This document shows, piece by piece, positions 63,026-64,000 of a stretch of DNA of 64,000 nt (its first letter is position 1; the number at the start of each line of letters is the position of its first letter). The notes below the pieces were generated by a model, which had not been told where the DNA came from, did not search any database, and worked only from the letters and a program-made list of their open reading frames with translations. The stretch is taken from the NCBI RefSeq assembly GCF_000469505.1, contig NZ_KI272824.1:1-64000 (forward strand), given 5' to 3'. Source of the stretch: Leptotrichia sp. oral taxon 215 str. W9775. GTDB lineage: Bacteria; Fusobacteriota; Fusobacteriia; Fusobacteriales; Leptotrichiaceae. The translations under genes were made by a program, and so were the position numbers.

Positions 63026-63565
63026 ATGAAAAGGACTATGGTTGTGTTGGCACATCCTGATATGGAAAAGTCGGTAGTGAATAAAAAATGGATAGAAGAG
63101 CTTCAAAAACACAATGATAAAATCATTATACATGATCTTCATAAGGAATATCCTGACTGTATTTTCGATATTGACAGGGAGCATAATCTTCTGGAAAATG
63201 TTGAAAATATTATTTTACAGTTTCCGTTGTACTGGTACAGCAGTCCTCCAATATTGAAAAAATGGCTTGATGACGTTCTTTCATATGGATGGGCTTACGG
63301 TGATGATGAAACAGCTGATTATAAGATGAAGGGTAAAAAAATAGGATTGGCGGTTACTGTAGGTGCACCTGAAGAAAATTATATGAAAAATGGAAGTGTG
63401 GGTTTTTCAATGGATGAAGTGCTGATTCCTTTTAAAGCAACAATAAAATATATAGGCGGAATTGAACTTCCAAGCTTTATTTTTTATGATGCTGTTCCTG
63501 AAACAGGAGATGAAAAAATAAGTGAAAGTGCAAAAAAATATTCAGATTATGTATTAAATCTTTAA
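63026..63565 (+). CDS. NAD(P)H oxidoreductase, flavodoxin-like fold (KefF/MdaB type)
   Basis: About 180 residues from ATG 63026, best placed behind CAGGAG; other in-frame ATGs at 63005, 63017 and 63020. TMVVLAHPDMEKSVVNK at the start, FPLYWYSSPPILKKWLDDV and GWAYG are family hallmarks of FMN-dependent quinone reductases/KefF-like proteins. Confidence 0.87.
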   Translation: MKRTMVVLAHPDMEKSVVNKKWIEELQKHNDKIIIHDLHKEYPDCIFDIDREHNLLENVENIILQFPLYWYSSPPILKKWLDDVLSYGWAYGDDETADYKMKGKKIGLAVTVGAPEENYMKNGSVGFSMDEVLIPFKATIKYIGGIELPSFIFYDAVPETGDEKISESAKKYSDYVLNL

Positions 63566-63588
63566 TTTGAAATAGAACAGGAAAAATA

Positions 63589-63649
63589 AAAAAATACGTA
63601 CAGTAAAACTGGATAATGAAATTAAAAAGTTTACAGGTACGTATTTTTT
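63589..63649. terminator. bidirectional terminator
   Basis: AAAAAATACGTAC (63589-63601) pairs with GTACGTATTTTTT (63637-63649), extended by GTAAAACT/AGTTTAC inside, between converging genes. Confidence 0.82.
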
Positions 63650-63673
63650 ATTGAAAATTGTTTATTTCAGCTA

Positions 63674-64000
63674 TTATTTGATTACTTTTCTATAAGTTAC
63701 AAGCAACGGATTCCAAACGCTTGCATTTGTTGGAGAGTAAGCAAAGTCTATTTCAATGAATTTTTCAATTGGTGTTTCAAGAGTAATGACAATTGCTATC
63801 TGGTCTATAAACTGGGCAACTGCTTCTTTACCGACCATTGCTCCTCCAAGAAGAACTTTTTTGTCCTTGTCATAAATAATTTCAGTTTTTATAGGGAAAG
63901 AATCCTTAAATCCTGAGTTTTTATACATTGCCCTCATTTCAATCTTTTCAGCATTATATCCTAATGACTGCGCTTCTTCAAGTGAAAGTCCTGTCTGTGC
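63674..64000 (-). CDS. pyridine nucleotide-disulfide oxidoreductase, C-terminal part (CoA-disulfide reductase / NADH oxidase type)
   Basis: The frame stays open to the window end: AQTGLSLEEAQSLGYN is coded between 63953 and 64000 and joins the rest without a stop. The visible 108 residues are the dimerisation domain, with IIYDKDKKVLLGGAMVGKEA and DFAYSPTNASVWNPLL, where homologues have D-L-A-Y-A-P-P-x-x-x-x-W-D-P. The active-site cysteine lies outside the window. Confidence 0.85.
   Translation of the reverse strand, partial: AQTGLSLEEAQSLGYNAEKIEMRAMYKNSGFKDSFPIKTEIIYDKDKKVLLGGAMVGKEAVAQFIDQIAIVITLETPIEKFIEIDFAYSPTNASVWNPLLVTYRKVIK

Noticed and set aside
1..64000. CRISPR arrays, tRNA or rRNA genes
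   Set aside because: No regularly spaced direct repeats and no cloverleaf or T-loop consensus in a plausible context were seen.

Overview
The window is AT-rich, low-GC DNA (roughly one third G+C by eye) with densely packed genes. The protein repertoire combines an LPS-heptose kinase, many PTS and carbohydrate ABC systems, and a CDI/hemagglutinin-type toxin tail. This fits a fermentative, outer-membrane-bearing member of the Fusobacteria, most likely the family Leptotrichiaceae (Leptotrichia or a close relative). That placement is inferred from gene content and codon style, not from a marker-gene search. I saw no tRNA, rRNA or CRISPR array.

Layout. Positions 1-3.5 kb are the decayed 3' end of a polymorphic-toxin locus: the C-terminal tip of a large exported toxin that starts outside the window, two small candidate immunity genes, a broken nuclease-toxin cassette with an intact candidate immunity gene, and an orphan gene. 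From 3.7 to 9.0 kb a strong promoter drives a type IV pilus / type II secretion-like operon: pilin, short prepilin peptidase, three minor pseudopilins, GspL/PilM-N-like, PilO-like and a short secretin. Its inner-membrane GspF/PilC protein lies separately at 12.7 kb, behind a heptose kinase, a ROK fructokinase and an MFS transporter. No PilB/GspE ATPase is present in the window. From 13.9 to 26.1 kb are mostly housekeeping and transport genes (trmR-like, EEP phosphatase, GHL10-type hydrolase, gltS, era, DUF2278, DUF4240, folC, YfcC-type carrier, rpsP, APC permease, DUF488).

From 26.3 to 32.3 kb is a carbohydrate block: acetyl-esterase, sugar ABC permeases and binding protein, then a glucose-type PTS EIICB whose start codon sits on the arm of a perfect hairpin. 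From 32.5 to 39.4 kb is a nucleic-acid maintenance stretch (DUF1722 plus a pyrimidine-dimer-glycosylase-like protein, uvrB, xseA, dCMP deaminase). From 39.4 to 43.5 kb is a complete ECF transporter operon ending in a SAM hydrolase, followed by ung and nagE-type PTS. At 46 kb lies a toxin-antitoxin locus whose Txe/YoeB toxin is destroyed while the antitoxin and its operator survive; then a DUF4091 glycosidase on the minus strand.

The most unusual region is 49.0-57.7 kb: three paralogous binding lipoproteins and two ABC permeases surround a corrinoid protein, a zinc (HxC...C) UroD-fold methyltransferase, a B12-activation-like protein and an acyltransferase-like domain. The last two lie in frames that would fuse if an A10 tract gained one A. 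This looks like an uptake-plus-corrinoid methyl-transfer system for an unidentified substrate. The window closes with GNAT, SNase, obg, miaA, an EIIA protein, a KefF-like oxidoreductase and the 3' end of a CoA-disulfide-reductase-like gene.

Several intergenic regions carry nested palindromes, some with related ends, that act as terminators and may be miniature mobile elements.
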